Source: Lepturacanthus savala
Taxonomy: Eukaryota; Chordata; Actinopteri; Scombriformes; Trichiuridae
Reading direction: 5' to 3'
DNA: 64,000 nucleotides
Assembly: GCA_030544235.1 (NCBI GenBank)
Contig: CM060472.1
Location: 19,002,154 to 19,066,153, forward strand
This document shows, in pieces, positions 1-11,316 of this stretch (positions within the stretch are counted from its first letter, which is position 1; each line of letters begins with the position of its first letter). The notes under the pieces were generated by a model. The model was not told the DNA's origin. It ran no database searches and was given only the letters and a program-made list of their open reading frames with translations. A program made the position numbers and the translations under genes.

Positions 1-56
1 TCTCGGTTTCCTCTCCATCATTTCCTCCGGAGGTAGCTTTAAGGCCGGCGGAGATA

Positions 57-86
57 TTACCCGACGATATCTTTATCGTCGGGTAA
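57..86. repeat. Perfect 13-bp inverted repeat (hairpin)
   Basis: The arm TTACCCGACGATA (57-69) is followed by the four bases TCTT and then by its exact reverse complement (74-86), with an A run starting immediately after. The GC-containing arms and 4-base loop would form a stable stem in either DNA or RNA. There is no neighbouring gene to which it could be a terminator or processing signal, and it is not the histone mRNA 3' stem-loop. The function is unknown. Confidence 0.8.
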
Positions 87-89
87 AAA

Positions 90-1045
90 AAATAGACTCA
101 GTTCAGAGAGAATGAAGCTCAAAATGAAATATAGCTTAACAATATGGCGCTGGCTCATGTATTTTCAAGAGCTCTTTGTTAGAGGAAGGTTATAAATCAA
201 TTTTAGGATAGAACAAGAGCTTAATCTTGGGTTTCAACCTTGGCAGATCCTTTAGGGGTCTTTTAAACATTAGTATATTTCTTGCACCGGTGAGTAGCGG
301 TCGAAGCGTCTGACTGCTCTCTTTATGTAGAACAAGGCGATTCAATCTGGCCCGATTCAATGACTCACTCGTATAAATGAGGCATATAAAACCTGTTGAT
401 GAGAGGTTGGGAGCAAATGGAGTGCGCGTGATCAGGCGGCATTGGGAGGGCTTCCACATGGCCTTGATGTGTGAGATGCCGTCTGGACTTGGAGAAGGTG
501 CTATTGATCAGCACGCCGAGTCTTAAATAGCCTCTCCATTCAGTCCCCCCTTGATGGCAACACACTTCCAAAATGACAGTAATCAATGGAAATGGTTAAA
601 TGACCTCACACAACTCAAATGTTATGAATTGCTTTGGCACTGCGGATTTATCTTGGTGGATTATAGGGCACTGTCTGACTTATTGACCACTCGTGAGGCT
701 ACTTATCCTCCCTCAGGATAGACATTGTGTCAAACCAGAGCTTAGTGTTTATGAACTATACCCCAGTGAGCCAGCGCATGTTTACTTTGCTGCCCTTCGC
801 TGCTGCTAAAGACCCACTCTTTTGCGCGATAGATAGGCAATATATGATCCGTTTTCCCCATTTCACTCCTCACTGCTTATAATCCAAACACATTTGAGTG
901 TGATGGTTGTCAAATGGTAGCGGATAATCAGTCGGAGACAAAAATGAATAATGCATCACAATATGTCTGGCTATCATTGAGTTGATTATTGTCAGAAGAA
1001 GCCAGAGCACTGTGTTGCAATGGAAAGACACGGAGCACATCTCTA
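90..1045. other. Non-coding stretch, nothing recognised
   Basis: The open frames here are short (under 90 codons), overlap on both strands and match no family I know. I saw no repeat, RNA gene or simple-sequence array. Confidence 0.5.
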
Positions 1046-1120
1046 TACAGGGCTCCCATGGATCCTTAAAAAGTCTTAAAGACTTAAAATTCTTTTTGAT
1101 CTTAAAATATCCTAAAACGT
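1046..1120. repeat. Interspersed repeat fragment (CTTAAAAAGTCTTAAA type)
   Basis: The stretch beginning CAGGGCTCCCATGGATCC and continuing with repeated CTTAAA words resembles a terminal piece of an abundant fish interspersed repeat. This rests on remembered similarity only. The remainder of the element is not visible, so it is a fragment or a very old copy. Confidence 0.35.
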
Positions 1121-1200
1121 TTTGTGATGCCTGGTTGCTTGGTTTCTTGTCATTTAAAAGTCCATTTGTATTATTATTATTATTTTTTTTATTTTATCTA

Positions 1201-1300
1201 GTTGATAGCATGGGCTTTTAATTTTTTAAAACCTTCTAAGAGAGTTAAATTATCTGGTACCAAATTTTTAGCGTTACACCACATGACAGTTTTGACACTG
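1201..1300. repeat. Unclassified dispersed repeat, copy A (internally deleted)
   Basis: Two blocks match the copy at 13.4-14.0 kb. The first, starting GTTGATAGCAT and including TTTTAATTTTTTAAA, matches 13403-13450. The second, GTTAAATTATCTGGTACCAA followed by a CACATGA motif, matches 13915-13965. In this copy the blocks are adjacent; in the other they are about 465 bases apart. This copy therefore looks like an internal deletion derivative. There is no coding capacity. Confidence 0.65.
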
Positions 1301-1554
1301 TCCCAAATTAGATTTTTTGTTAAGATTTTTCTCTAATTGGAACATAACCATATCCATAATTAGTCTTTATATAATAATAATAATTATTAGACTGTGATGT
1401 CAATCTAATGACATAGACCACTGTGTACGTTCAATATTTTAAAGCACTGTTCATTTAACACTTCGACGTATTTTAAAAACACTTTAACACATTTAAACGC
1501 TGCTTCTCCACTAAATAAAATGGAGCTAAGGAAAACTTTTACAGCGAGTCACCA

Positions 1555-2255
1555 GAAATGGCAGCACCGAAGAAACGAAACACAGCGAGTGAGTGTTGAA
1601 GATTTCAAACACAAGTAGAAAGATTAGAATGTCCGTCGGCTCGATGAGAACAAACACCGATGAGTTGACACAGAAAGCCAAGCACATGGCAGCTAGCCTA
1701 CAGCTAGCATACAAGCTAGCTTACAACAGCTTTTTGTTTGTGCTAACAAAATACAGGAAAGCGCCACAAACGCAAGCTATGAAGTCGCTAAACTTATTGC
1801 CCAGCACGGCAAACTGTTCTCAGGCGGTGAGTTCATAAAGCAATGTCTCAGTAAAGTCACAGAAATAATAATAATACCTGAAAAAAGTGCTACATTTTAA
1901 CAGCGTGAGCTTATCCAGAAATGCGGTGGTGCGGAGAATCGAGGACTTTTCAGCTAACTTGAAACTTCAGCTAAGAGACAACACTTGTGCTTTTGCTTTT
2001 GTGCTTTTTACTGTCCAGTTGGGCGATGTGAAGACCGCTGTTGTAAAAAAACTGTCAACATAATCCCAGCTAGAGGACTGAACCACGGAGAATTTCAACC
2101 TGTCCTATCTGATGTGGATGCTGAATACAGAGATAGATATTTGTATGAAGTCCTGTGTCTCAACCACCAAACTTTCTCCGAGCATGTCAGCCATCCTTCA
2201 ATCCAAAGGAGGCATCACTGCTCCCACTGAGTGTTCTGTTCCTCACAATAAAGGT
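1555..2255 (+). mobile_element. hAT transposase relic (ZBED/GTF2IRD2-like), broken
   Basis: Three reading frames carry consecutive pieces of one protein. One frame reads VAKLIAQHG...GEFIKQCLSKV (about 1781-1860) and ends at an in-frame TAA at 1898-1900. The next frame carries VVRRIEDFSANLKLQLRD (about 1930-1985). A third carries ARGLNHGEFQPVLSDVDAEY (about 2065-2130). This order is what I know from domesticated hAT (Charlie-lineage) proteins of the ZBED5/FAM200/GTF2IRD2 type. An intact protein of this group is several hundred residues, so only a central piece remains. At least two frameshifts and a stop rule out function. I could not find terminal inverted repeats or a BED zinc finger. Family assignment is from remembered motifs. 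Confidence 0.75.
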
Positions 2256-2259
2256 GAGT

Positions 2260-4240
2260 TAGAAAAACACAGTATTCAGTCACACTTCAAATCCAGGTAT
2301 GCTTACCAGTGTGCATTGAGCTGTGTATTAATAGAAGGAATGCACCATGCATATGCTCTGCTGTTTATCCATCGGGGACAATTGTCAGATTGATTACCAG
2401 TTGGGAGTTGGGCATCATGAGTGCTGGCATCGATTGCATGGATTAACCGGTGCTGTATTATTTCCATGCTGTCAGATGAGGAGTCTGTGCCTCGTGTCTT
2501 TGAAGTTGCCGCTGCACTGTTTATGTGTGCACAGCACATGACTTTAGCTGGAGGGATTTCCTTCATGTCTATGGATGTGTTTTGTGTGCAATGTATTAAA
2601 AAACAAAGGAAAAGTCAAGTAATTGGCTTATGTCGCAGATACTGAAATGGAGGGTGGAAAAGGCGAAGTGAGAAATAATTTATATATATATTTTTAGTTA
2701 ATTAATTGTTAGCACTGGCAATTAAAAGTCAGATAAAAATACTTATAATTAATTGATATGTTGATAACACGTAATCTCAAGATTGAGCGTATGCATTAGT
2801 GAGTGCGATGTGTTTATGAGGCGTCACGCTACGATGCATCGCTTATAGACTGGATGACTAAAACAATCAGAGGACACCACTGCTTAAAACTGAGGTTGTA
2901 CTATAACTCACAGAATATTCTGGGAAGGTTAGATGAATGAAAATATTTGCGTAAAATCCTAATAATCTGGAGAAAGCAGAAATATAGAAGGAGCGTTCCG
3001 AGTGTTTGGAATGTTATGGGTTACCTGGGAAATATCCACTGCTAGACTTCCTCTTTTATAGTTGGAATACACTGCAGCAAAGTGTTGGAAAGTTCTGAAA
3101 AGCAGGAAGTGTAATTGTCAGTTTCCTGGCCATACATTGTGAGCTCAAGAGAAAAGGAAATCTGTCAAATTATCGAACATTTCACTTTGCCCCAGTAATA
3201 TAGAGACATTGACAAACAGTATAATTGAGATTGATACGACCGCGGCTCTGGATGTAGCAAAGCTTTCCGTGTCAACAGCCATGGACAAGTTCGCTCAAGT
3301 GATCAGACAAGGGAGAGAAATGTCAGAGTAGACGGAAAAATAAGTGAGACACCGACTTGGAGATCCAAGTGGACCCGGCTGTCATTAGTCAAAACCACAT
3401 CGGCAGATGAGTGTTAAAAATGTGCCCATTTGCAACAATTTCTCCGTTTTGACTCGTGCACTGATGCCGTGAAATTGAGAACGCGGTGTGGTGATTTGTG
3501 AGGATCGTTATGGCTGGAGGACAGGATTAGGAGACAACTTCTCACATTACCAGCAGCGACGGAGACAGAAAGTGTGAGAAACTGATTGTAAGAAATGACG
3601 GAAGCGCTCAAGCCGCTGTTAAATGGGAGAACTACGACATAGTCCGTTTTGGAAAGGGCACTATATTGAATTAACCACCAGAGAGCAAAACAAATACGTC
3701 CACGCACAATTGTCCAATGTTGTATTAAGAACCGCGGTGTTATGAAAACCTTGAGGAAGAATTGGCCCAGTACGATAAAGTGGCATGAATGTCCACAGCA
3801 TGCATATAAAAACTGTAATCTTTCCCGACAAGAGTCTGACATTTTGGCGCCGCTATAGCAATTTCTCAGAGCGTTACATGATGACAAGCCCTCTCCATTT
3901 TTATCTGAGCCTTAGTGCTTTTAGCCCCACTTTCTGAATTAGCTGTCAGCCACTGTGGTCTCCTTCTCAGTGCTTCTTTGGAGCTCAAATGACTGAATTA
4001 GGCTCTACCTTTAAAGATAATTGCTTAATTGGGGTCTTTTCATATGCTGTCTGTAGCTGAGGACCTGAGAAAGGCTCTGATAACTCTGTAATTATGCGGC
4101 TGCAGCAGATATACACGTTCGAGGCAGAGCTGTGAAGAATGAGCCGACAGCTGCACGCTTTCTGGGCGTCCACTCTCCCTGCATGGACTTTGAGATACAG
4201 TGGAAATTGCGAGGGCCTCTTTCAAAAGAAATACACCAGC
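2260..4240. other. Non-coding stretch, nothing recognised
   Basis: This stretch has no repeat or RNA gene that I can support. A 157-codon open frame on the minus strand (3414-3887) is the only long one. Its product is rich in Cys, Ser and hydrophobic residues with no motif I recognise, and I treat it as chance or as part of an unidentified old repeat. Confidence 0.45.
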
Positions 4241-4244
4241 ATTC

Positions 4245-4268
4245 ATGTGTGTGTGTGTGTGTGTGTTT
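4245..4268. repeat. (GT)n microsatellite
   Basis: About twelve uninterrupted GT units. Confidence 0.9.
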
Positions 4269-4619
4269 ACATGTCAGGATTCATAAGTGTATGCTGGTAT
4301 ATGAATGAGATGTTTGTCTGAATCTAGCAGGGCTGCTGGTAGAAATCTTTTTTTTTTTCTCCCCGGCTGCACTGTCACTGTCTCCTGTTTGAAAGGTGGA
4401 AGAAAGCTTTTACACGGTACATCTCCTTTCTTCTAGTCCGGGGCTACTGGATATAAAGTGTCAGATGAAGTCTATTTGTGTAAGATGTTCGGGAGGAGGA
4501 ACATCACATACAGTAAACAGCTCCGGCTCTCGCCCGGGCCTTTTTATCCAGAGGCCCGGCTGTCAATATAACTTTGCCTGTAGAGAGTCAGAGGAGGCAG
4601 AGTACAGTTATGGTATGAG

Positions 4620-4960
4620 GTGAATAACAGTAGGATGTCAGAAGAAGAAGAAGTGGTGAAAGGAGGGAAAGAGAGGATGAGAGAGGGCAAGGCGGGCGGG
4701 TGCCACAGCAGGAAAGGAGTTGGAGGAGGGATGGGGGGGAGATTAGTTTTGCTCCGGTAACGACAGATCATAAAAACGCGAAGGGGAGGAAAGAGGAGAT
4801 GAAAAAGAGAGAAGGGGGGAGGATTAGTGCCACTTCAGGAATGACGGAACATGGGGGAGTGAGACAAAGAGGAGTGGGACGGGAGATGGGAGGAATCCTG
4901 AGGAGTTTAGTTAGGATTAGTTTTGCTTCGGGGACCGGGGATTGAATGAGGGAACGGGAG
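4620..4960. repeat. Purine-rich (GA/GGA) tract
   Basis: The plus strand is strongly biased to G and A with many AGGAGG and GGGGGA words. The phrase GATTAGTTTTGCT occurs at about 4741 and again, as GATTAGTTTTGCTTC, at about 4915, so part of the tract may be an old internal duplication. Open frames over it are products of the composition. Confidence 0.6.
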
Positions 4961-5204
4961 TCGGGTGATCCGGGTGGCGTCATGAAAACAAAAACTCTTA
5001 TCAATCAGGTTGTTGACAAAGTGAGACCCAGGACAATCTCTTCCTCTCCCCACGGCCACCCCGAGCCCTCTGGGGCGCGTGTCACTGGCAGCGCGCTTTT
5101 TTTTAAACTAATGACTGGGTGGTAAATAAACTGTGGAGCTGTGGTCAGTCACCGTTTGGCTTGTGACCCTTTAACCCAAGCCTCAGAACTGCTAAGTCTA
5201 TGGC

Positions 5205-6060
5205 TGTCGCTTTATACTTAACCCATTTAAGCCCATTTTTTAAAAAGATTTCATACACATAAGTACATCAGTTGAGCCACTAACAATCATGATTTATTCG
5301 CACTACATGGAGGTGAAGAACCAGTGCAGATGCGTTAAAAATCGTTTAACCCATAGCTACTCATTGGTTAAATCGCTTATGTTGTGGTCATTTGAATCAA
5401 TAAGACAATTCATTAATGTTTTCATGCTTTTTGCATGAAAGGCAAGCCCTAACTCAGTTTCCCTGGTGAAACTGCAGGACCTGACTAACACCTGGGACAA
5501 TCATTATCATCCCATAAGGTTCTAACACAAGGTTAATGTTCCTCACCAATCCAGTAAATAGAACAGACCTTAGATATAGCTCGGCAACGGGAGATATTCT
5601 AGTCTGCAATTTGGGGTGATTTAAGCGGAAGTTAACGCTCTATTGCTGTAACGTATTATTAAGTATTAAAATAAAATTTGATTTTACTGCTTCTTCATGG
5701 ACATTTTCTAAATCGATTAAATAGGAGACATAGCTAACAGCTGCTCATTTATTGTACCGTTTTGCGGTTGGTTTCTTTCTTTTTCTTCTCCATTTCCTTT
5801 TCCTCTGGTGCGTCCCGATTTTTCAAAATTGTTGCGTTCTCCGCAAAGGTTGAAAGAGATGTTAAAACCCGCCAATCTGTGCGTTTTCCTTCCCAATCCA
5901 CCCGTTAGTTTATCAAGTTGATTGATTACTCATCTCTGCTGCAGCGGTTCATAACAAGTGTGACAGCTGCGCTTTAGTGGACGAATTTACAACATGAACT
6001 AAACCACGTGAGCATTAAACTGTTCTAATGTAACCTACCGGCCAATCAGAAAACACCTGA
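5205..6060 (+). repeat. Unclassified dispersed repeat, copy B
   Basis: This copy aligns in the same orientation with 42800-43525 over roughly 800 bases. The shared anchors, in order, are a GTGGTCATTTG block, CTTAGATA, GGGAGATATTCTAGTCTGCA, an ATTGCTGTAAC and AAGTATTAAAAT pair, a GTTTCTTTC pyrimidine stretch, GCGTTTTCCTTC/GTGTTTTCCTTC, CGTTAGTTTATCA and a terminal CCAATCAGAAAA. The first 80 bases (ACCCATTTAAGCCC ... CACTAACAATCA) also match 13448-13525 of copy C. There is no open frame of note, so this is a non-autonomous element of unknown class. Confidence 0.75.
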
Positions 6061-6690
6061 CCGGAATAAGGATCGCATCGCCTCATTAGCATAGTCCAAC
6101 CCCCCCAAAAATTCACTTCTAATTACAACCATCAGTCCAAAAACAAGAAAGTAGTTTGCTGCACATGAATCAGAATGAGCATCTACAGATGTTACTTTTT
6201 TCAGCTGGCAGGAATCTCTTGTTTTCCTATATTGCCTTGAAAATGAAATATTTACTTGTAAGGTATTCTTTTCTTTTATTGAGGCCATCAGGGGAGCCTT
6301 TATCATAGAAATAGAGCACATCAGGGTGTTTTCTTCTGCCATAGAGGGCATGAAAATGATGCAGTAACAACATTTGTGCTGTCTGAAGTTTTCTCAAAGT
6401 TTGTAAGAAGATAAGGGAGACCGCTAACTAGCTCCCTGGTTATTACACGAAATCTGCATAGCAGCCAAAAGAAAAAAAGAACAAATAGCCACGTTTAATG
6501 GGAATAAACACCGTGGCTGGAACATGTCTTTGACTAATCAAGTTTCTTGGACGAAACCCGCGATGTAGAGATGTGGCAGTGACAGATGTGTTCTGTTTTT
6601 CCATGCCAACACTTAAATTAAAGGATGTGAAAGCCGACTAACACGCTGCCAGGCCAGGTGAATGTTTCTATAAAGCTCTGGATATTTCCG
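6061..6690. other. Non-coding stretch, nothing recognised
   Basis: A minus-strand frame of 101 codons (6046-6351) overlaps the end of the neighbouring repeat and has no recognisable motif. I see no RNA gene or repeat. Confidence 0.45.
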
Positions 6691-6699
6691 TCACGCCGT

Positions 6700-7350
6700 G
6701 CCCTGACAGGAGGAGATGAGGGAGAAAAGGAAAAAGAAAAAGCCTTCGGAGAGAAAGCGAGGGAGTACAGTGCGTAACTATGACTGGCCCATTAACGGGG
6801 CCGGCTGTCAGCGTCAGCTGGCTCAACTGCGGACAGCGGGCAACAGTTGTGGAGAACATTGTTAAAAAGGAGCAGCTCTGTCAGATCTGGACATTCATCT
6901 AAAGCGTACATGGCTGAGGTCACAGGGCGCTCGGTTAACACCGGCAGAAGAGAATAACAAGGCTGGTGCTTTGTACAGATTGACTCTGAAGACTGTCCCA
7001 ATGTGAATATCAAACCTGCACCGTGACAAATAGGAAAAGAGGACAAGGGATGAAGGGGCCAGGAAAGAGTTGTGAAAGAGAGAAAGCATGAGTGAATTGA
7101 TGGAAAGAGGTTGCAGGGGAGGAAAAGGGAAGAGAGATGCGAGCGCGTGTGAGGCAGATGGAGCGAGGTGACAGGGAGAGAGAAAGAAAGAGACAGGAGC
7201 GGGAAGGTTTGTGCTTAATTAGCAGCCCTGGAGAGCGTCTTGGTTGAGCCAAGGAGGAACATGGGATGTTCTCTAATTGGCCCTGCACTGGGGGTGGGGG
7301 GACTAGAGAGAGTCAAGAGGGAGGAGGAGGAAAGGAAGGATGACTGGACT
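6700..7350. repeat. Purine-rich tract
   Basis: GA-biased DNA with AGAGAGAAAG words (notably 7060-7200 and 7310-7345) alternates with less biased sequence. The minus-strand open frames rich in Ser, Leu, Phe and Pro here are translations of this skew. Confidence 0.5.
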
Positions 7351-7396
7351 TCTGTCTGTGCATTTGAGGAAGCTGTTATTTGTTCTGATAGAAAAA

Positions 7397-7916
7397 TACA
7401 GCACAGGCCAAAGGTTTGGACACACCTCCTCATTCAATGTGTTTTCTTCATTTTCACGACTATTTACATTGTAGATTCTCACTGAAGGCACCAAAACTAT
7501 AAATGAACACATGTTGATGGTGTTATGTACTTAACAAAAAAAAGGTGAAATAACTGAAAACGTGTTTTATATTCTAGTTTCTTCAAAATAGCCACCCTTT
7601 GCCCTTATAAGCCACCCTTATTCCACAGCCATTAAGTGAAAACCATTTCAGGTGACTACCTCTTGAAGCTCATCAAGAGAATGTCAAGAGTGTGCAAAGC
7701 AGTAATCAGAGCAAAGGGTGGCTATTTTGAAGAAACTAGAATATAAAACATGTTTTCAGTTATTTCACCTTTTTTTTGTTAAGTACATAACACCATAAAC
7801 GTGTGTTCATTTATAGTTTTGATGCTTTCAGTGAGAATCTACAACGTAAATAGTCATGAAAATGAAGAAAACACATTGAATGAGAAGGTGTGTCCAAACC
7901 TTTGACCTGTACTATA
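7397..7916. mobile_element. Tc1-type MITE with ~200-bp inverted repeats
   Basis: Left and right arms (about 7399-7603 and 7711-7914) are near-perfect reverse complements. The outer end reads CAGCACAGGCCAAAGGTTTGG and the right arm ends CCAAACCTTTGACCTGTACTA. A TA dinucleotide lies at each end (7397-7398 and 7915-7916), the target duplication expected for Tc1/mariner. The centre contains a short remnant (CTCTTGAAGCTCATCAAGAGAATG and neighbours) that I associate with the 5' part of Tc1-like elements of fish, but no transposase frame survives. It is a non-autonomous derivative mobilised in trans. The low divergence between arms suggests either fairly recent insertion or gene conversion between arms. 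Confidence 0.92.
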
Positions 7917-8990
7917 TGTACTCATCCCATCTTGGTCTACATTAACTAACCTAGGTTTATGTGCTATTATATAATAAGTACTTCCACCTTCTGGTTAACC
8001 ATGGGTTCTCTTATCTTTTGATTCCTTGTGAATCACCTGTATGACATCATCATTATATATCATATCTGTCATATGACGATTACCTATTTAAAGGTCATTT
8101 TGAAAGTCAAGACAATGACTTTGTCGTCACACTATTGAAGACTCGAAAAAAAAAAAACGAAAAAAAAAAAAAACGTAATTAGAAAGTCTAGGAACCTGAA
8201 AGTCACGTAAGCCTTACTGTCACCATAACTACCAACTTTCTCTCCCCCAGAGCTGCTGAAGCCGTGCTGGTTTATGATGGTGATCGTGCGAGATGAGAGA
8301 AGCAGTTCATAAAACTAATGAGGATTTCACTACTTTACGCTTAATTTGTTTTTAAATCAGGGAATGTTCCGTAGTGATATAAGTTGACAAATGTCACTTG
8401 TGATTCATGGCGCAATAGGAACACAATCAAAAATGTTGAATCCCATTGATCAACATTCATTTCATCAGTTTGTGATAGAAAACGCTTCTATACTGTTGCC
8501 GGCTCATGTTTGAGCAGAATGCTGGAGGGTGGAAATCGGTATCTCCAGACTTCTAGGAGTTCCGGTTTGTTCAGCCTTTTATGAGCTTTTATCTCTGGAC
8601 TAATAGGATTTTGTTGGACGGCAAACAGTGGCCGAATAACAGAAATGGAAGCCTTGGACAGGACGTCTGCTGGCTCCGCCGGAATCACAGAAATATTGGA
8701 GCTCGCCCCTAGAGGATAATCCGTCACCGGGGTTCCAAGATTCTAATGGGAGCAAAATCTCTGCCAGGTCCTGAAACCTTGTGGAAAGCCAGAAACCAGA
8801 TGAGTTGATGCTGCCATAGTAGCATTCAGTGTTAATGGGAAGTCTGGCTGTCCATATAGTTTTGTTCTTGTTATACAGAATTATAGAAAGGTAAATAGAT
8901 ATATGTAGGTGGCATAATGTCACGCAAAGTGCAAAAACAATATATATCTTTCTATAAATTATATAACCACGTATTGACGTATTTCACACT
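7917..8990. other. Non-coding stretch with an A-rich patch
   Basis: Two A runs separated by CG (about 8145-8175) are the only simple repeat. The two minus-strand frames at 8488-8923 overlap each other and show no domain. Confidence 0.5.
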
Positions 8991-9039
8991 GGTGTGTGTG
9001 TGTGTGAGTGTGTCTTAGCTACAGAGGGTCAAGGAGAAA

Positions 9040-9500
9040 CGGTTGCTATGACACGCAACAAAGAGGAGAGGAGAGAAAGCTCAGAGGATATGAATAAGGG
9101 AGCAGGAGAGATGGATGAGGGGAGAGGGGAGAGGCAGGAGAGAGACAGAGATGGATGGAGTGAAGAGCGGAGCTGTACAGGGGCAGAGCTATGGAGAGAG
9201 ACAATTCACAGATGCACAGAGGAGATCTGGGAGAGGCTTTGGAAAAATGACAAGTCAAGAAGTCGGGGAAGGAGGGATAATGAGCAAAGACGGAGAGGAA
9301 GGAGTGTGTGTGTTTGCGCGCTAAAGGAAGAAAGCGAGGCCAAGAGGGAGCCGCGTGGAGAGAAAAGAGAAGTTTATTGGAGAGATTTTCGGGGAGAGGG
9401 GAGAGAAAGAGAGGAGCACAGACACATGCAAAAAATAGGGTTGACTTAAGAAAAGCCGTGACAATAACAGAGACAGAGAGGGAAAGGGAAACAAACCCAA
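9040..9500. repeat. Purine-rich (GA) tract preceded by (GT)n
   Basis: A short GT run (8990-9012) leads into about 450 bases of strong G+A bias on the plus strand, with repeated GGAGAG, AGAGAGACAGAG and GGGGAGAGG words. It produces overlapping Arg/Glu/Gly-rich open frames of 69-151 codons, which I do not regard as genes. Confidence 0.65.
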
Positions 9501-9899
9501 CTCTACAGGGAGAAGGGAGCGTCCAGAAACAAATCAGGCCAGCTCAGCACGTTCTTCTTCATCCAACCTATTTAGGATGGTGGCATTATTCTAACCATAG
9601 CCCCGATCGATACTCGTGACAGCATATTGGTGATCAATCAAAGTGCCAGGACAGAATTGATCATGCTCAGTCAAATGTGACATAAACAAGGCCTTGCGAT
9701 CAATATGATGTTAGTGTATTCAGTTCAAGACAAACACTCTGTATCTCAATTAACTGCTCATTTCAACACTATATTTTGATAAAGAGAGTCATTTATGTGC
9801 CGAGAACGTCTCGGAACAAAAGACTGGAGAAGCACATAGTGAGATTTGAACTTGTTGTCGACAAAATTGCATTTTATAAACACTTTTATACCCCGAGAT

Positions 9900-10450
9900 T
9901 AATGCAAATTGAGCTATCGCTTTTTTTTTCCTCTCTTTTCATTTCCCTTGTCAGGTGCGCGGGGTAAAAAAAAGATAAAATTACCACAAACAAGCACAAA
10001 GAAATATATCCACCAGAAGCACTTTGGGCTTAAGTGTGCGCCTTATTGGAGGGGAAAATCAACGGCAAAGTTAATAATACATCATGCCGCGGCAAAAACA
10101 ATCAGATAGTGAAGAGCCACGAGAGGTACCTTAATTATAGGTGGGAGCTAATTATCCTAGATTGAAGTCGCGGCGCAGATGTCACCATATAATGAGACAG
10201 AGTGGAGCGAGGGGTCAGGACGAGGCGCGGGAGGCGACGGGCCACACGTCTCGCCGCGGAGGTCGCTCCGGATGCAGGGGTTTTAAAATTCTTCATTAAA
10301 GCTCTGATAATTGCGCGGCCTATTGGATGTAAACGAGGCCTAAAGATCGATACTTTAACTCCGTCTAAATGGAGAAAGGAGCGACGCCGATACACGGTCA
10401 TAACCACGCCGCCTCGCATTACGGATAACCTTTGCTAACCCCGTGTACCC
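9900..10450. promoter_or_regulatory. Candidate conserved non-coding element
   Basis: This is unique-looking DNA with homeodomain-type words (TTAATTATAG at 10131, AGCTAATTATCC at 10147, a TGATAATTGC near 10305) next to a GC- and CpG-rich middle (10210-10275). Its texture resembles enhancers of developmental genes in fish. This is inferred from composition and motifs only; no alignment was possible. Confidence 0.3.
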
Positions 10451-10569
10451 GCTACACCTGCAATTAAACGATAATGCCTACGGGAGAGAGACAGCGAGGA
10501 AAAAGGGCACGCCGCTCAAAGCACAGATGGTTCTATCATAGCTAAATGATACTCGCTCTGACCTCGGGG

Positions 10570-10980
10570 GTAGCTATAGCCACGGCGCATGGGGAGCTTT
10601 CGGAGCTGTAATGCACCATTATGATATCGAACAGTCGATACCTACCCCCCCCCCTCCCGAATCCTACCTCTGCACGAAACCCCGCTCCTCCTCCTCCTCC
10701 TCCTCCTCTCCGCCCTACTTGATGCTGAGGCATCGAATAGGAGAATGTTTAGCGTGATTTGCAGGAGCCGAAACCCCAGAGGACAAAACAGAATGGCTAA
10801 ATTGACCAGATTACTGAGACTAATTGGCCCGATCCTGAAGAACTGGCTCATTAAGGTGTGTGAGGAGATAACGAAGCACGCTGCAGAGGGCAGGAGAAAT
10901 GTGTAAATAAAGACACGCAAAGCACACGGCGACACCACGCATGCATGCGTGAACGTACACATGCAGTATTCCAATGAATA
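10570..10980. promoter_or_regulatory. Candidate conserved non-coding element with CCT run
   Basis: A C run and (CCT)n stretch (10645-10710) is followed by unique DNA containing GACTAATTGGCCC (about 10819) and a CATGCATGC palindrome (about 10939). No coding signal was found: the 110-codon minus-strand frame crosses the CCT run. The regulatory call is weak. Confidence 0.22.
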
Positions 10981-11316
10981 GCTGCTGTTATGGACGAAAA
11001 GTGTAGTGTAAAAGGGGTCTAGTGCCGTGCACCAGAGGTTTGTCTGTATTTCAGCTCGTTGCTTTGGGTTTTTATGTCCTGTGACTTTACTGTTTTGTTT
11101 ACTCTGCTGCTGTTATCAGTGTAATTTTCAGCTGTAGCAGGCAGCTGTTTTTTTTTTTTTGTGAAAAAGCTCAGATAAACACACCGTAGACTTCCTGCCT
11201 CGGCACCAAACAGCAGACAGGAGTAAGTGACCAGCTGGTGACCATAGTGGAGCATTTCACTGCTGCACAGATATGATTTATTTCCAGGGATTTTCCTTTT
11301 ATCGAATCCATAGAGA

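Noticed and set aside
9..56. Splice acceptor-like pyrimidine stretch at the extreme left edge
   Set aside because: There is no AG with downstream coding frame, and the window begins too close to judge.
3414..3887. 157-codon minus-strand open frame
   Set aside because: Composition is not obviously low-complexity, but there is no motif, no start context that stands out and no supporting context. It could be part of an unidentified old repeat.
7397..7916. Long hairpin as a microRNA or regulatory RNA gene
   Set aside because: TA target duplication and Tc1-type ends explain it fully as a transposable element.
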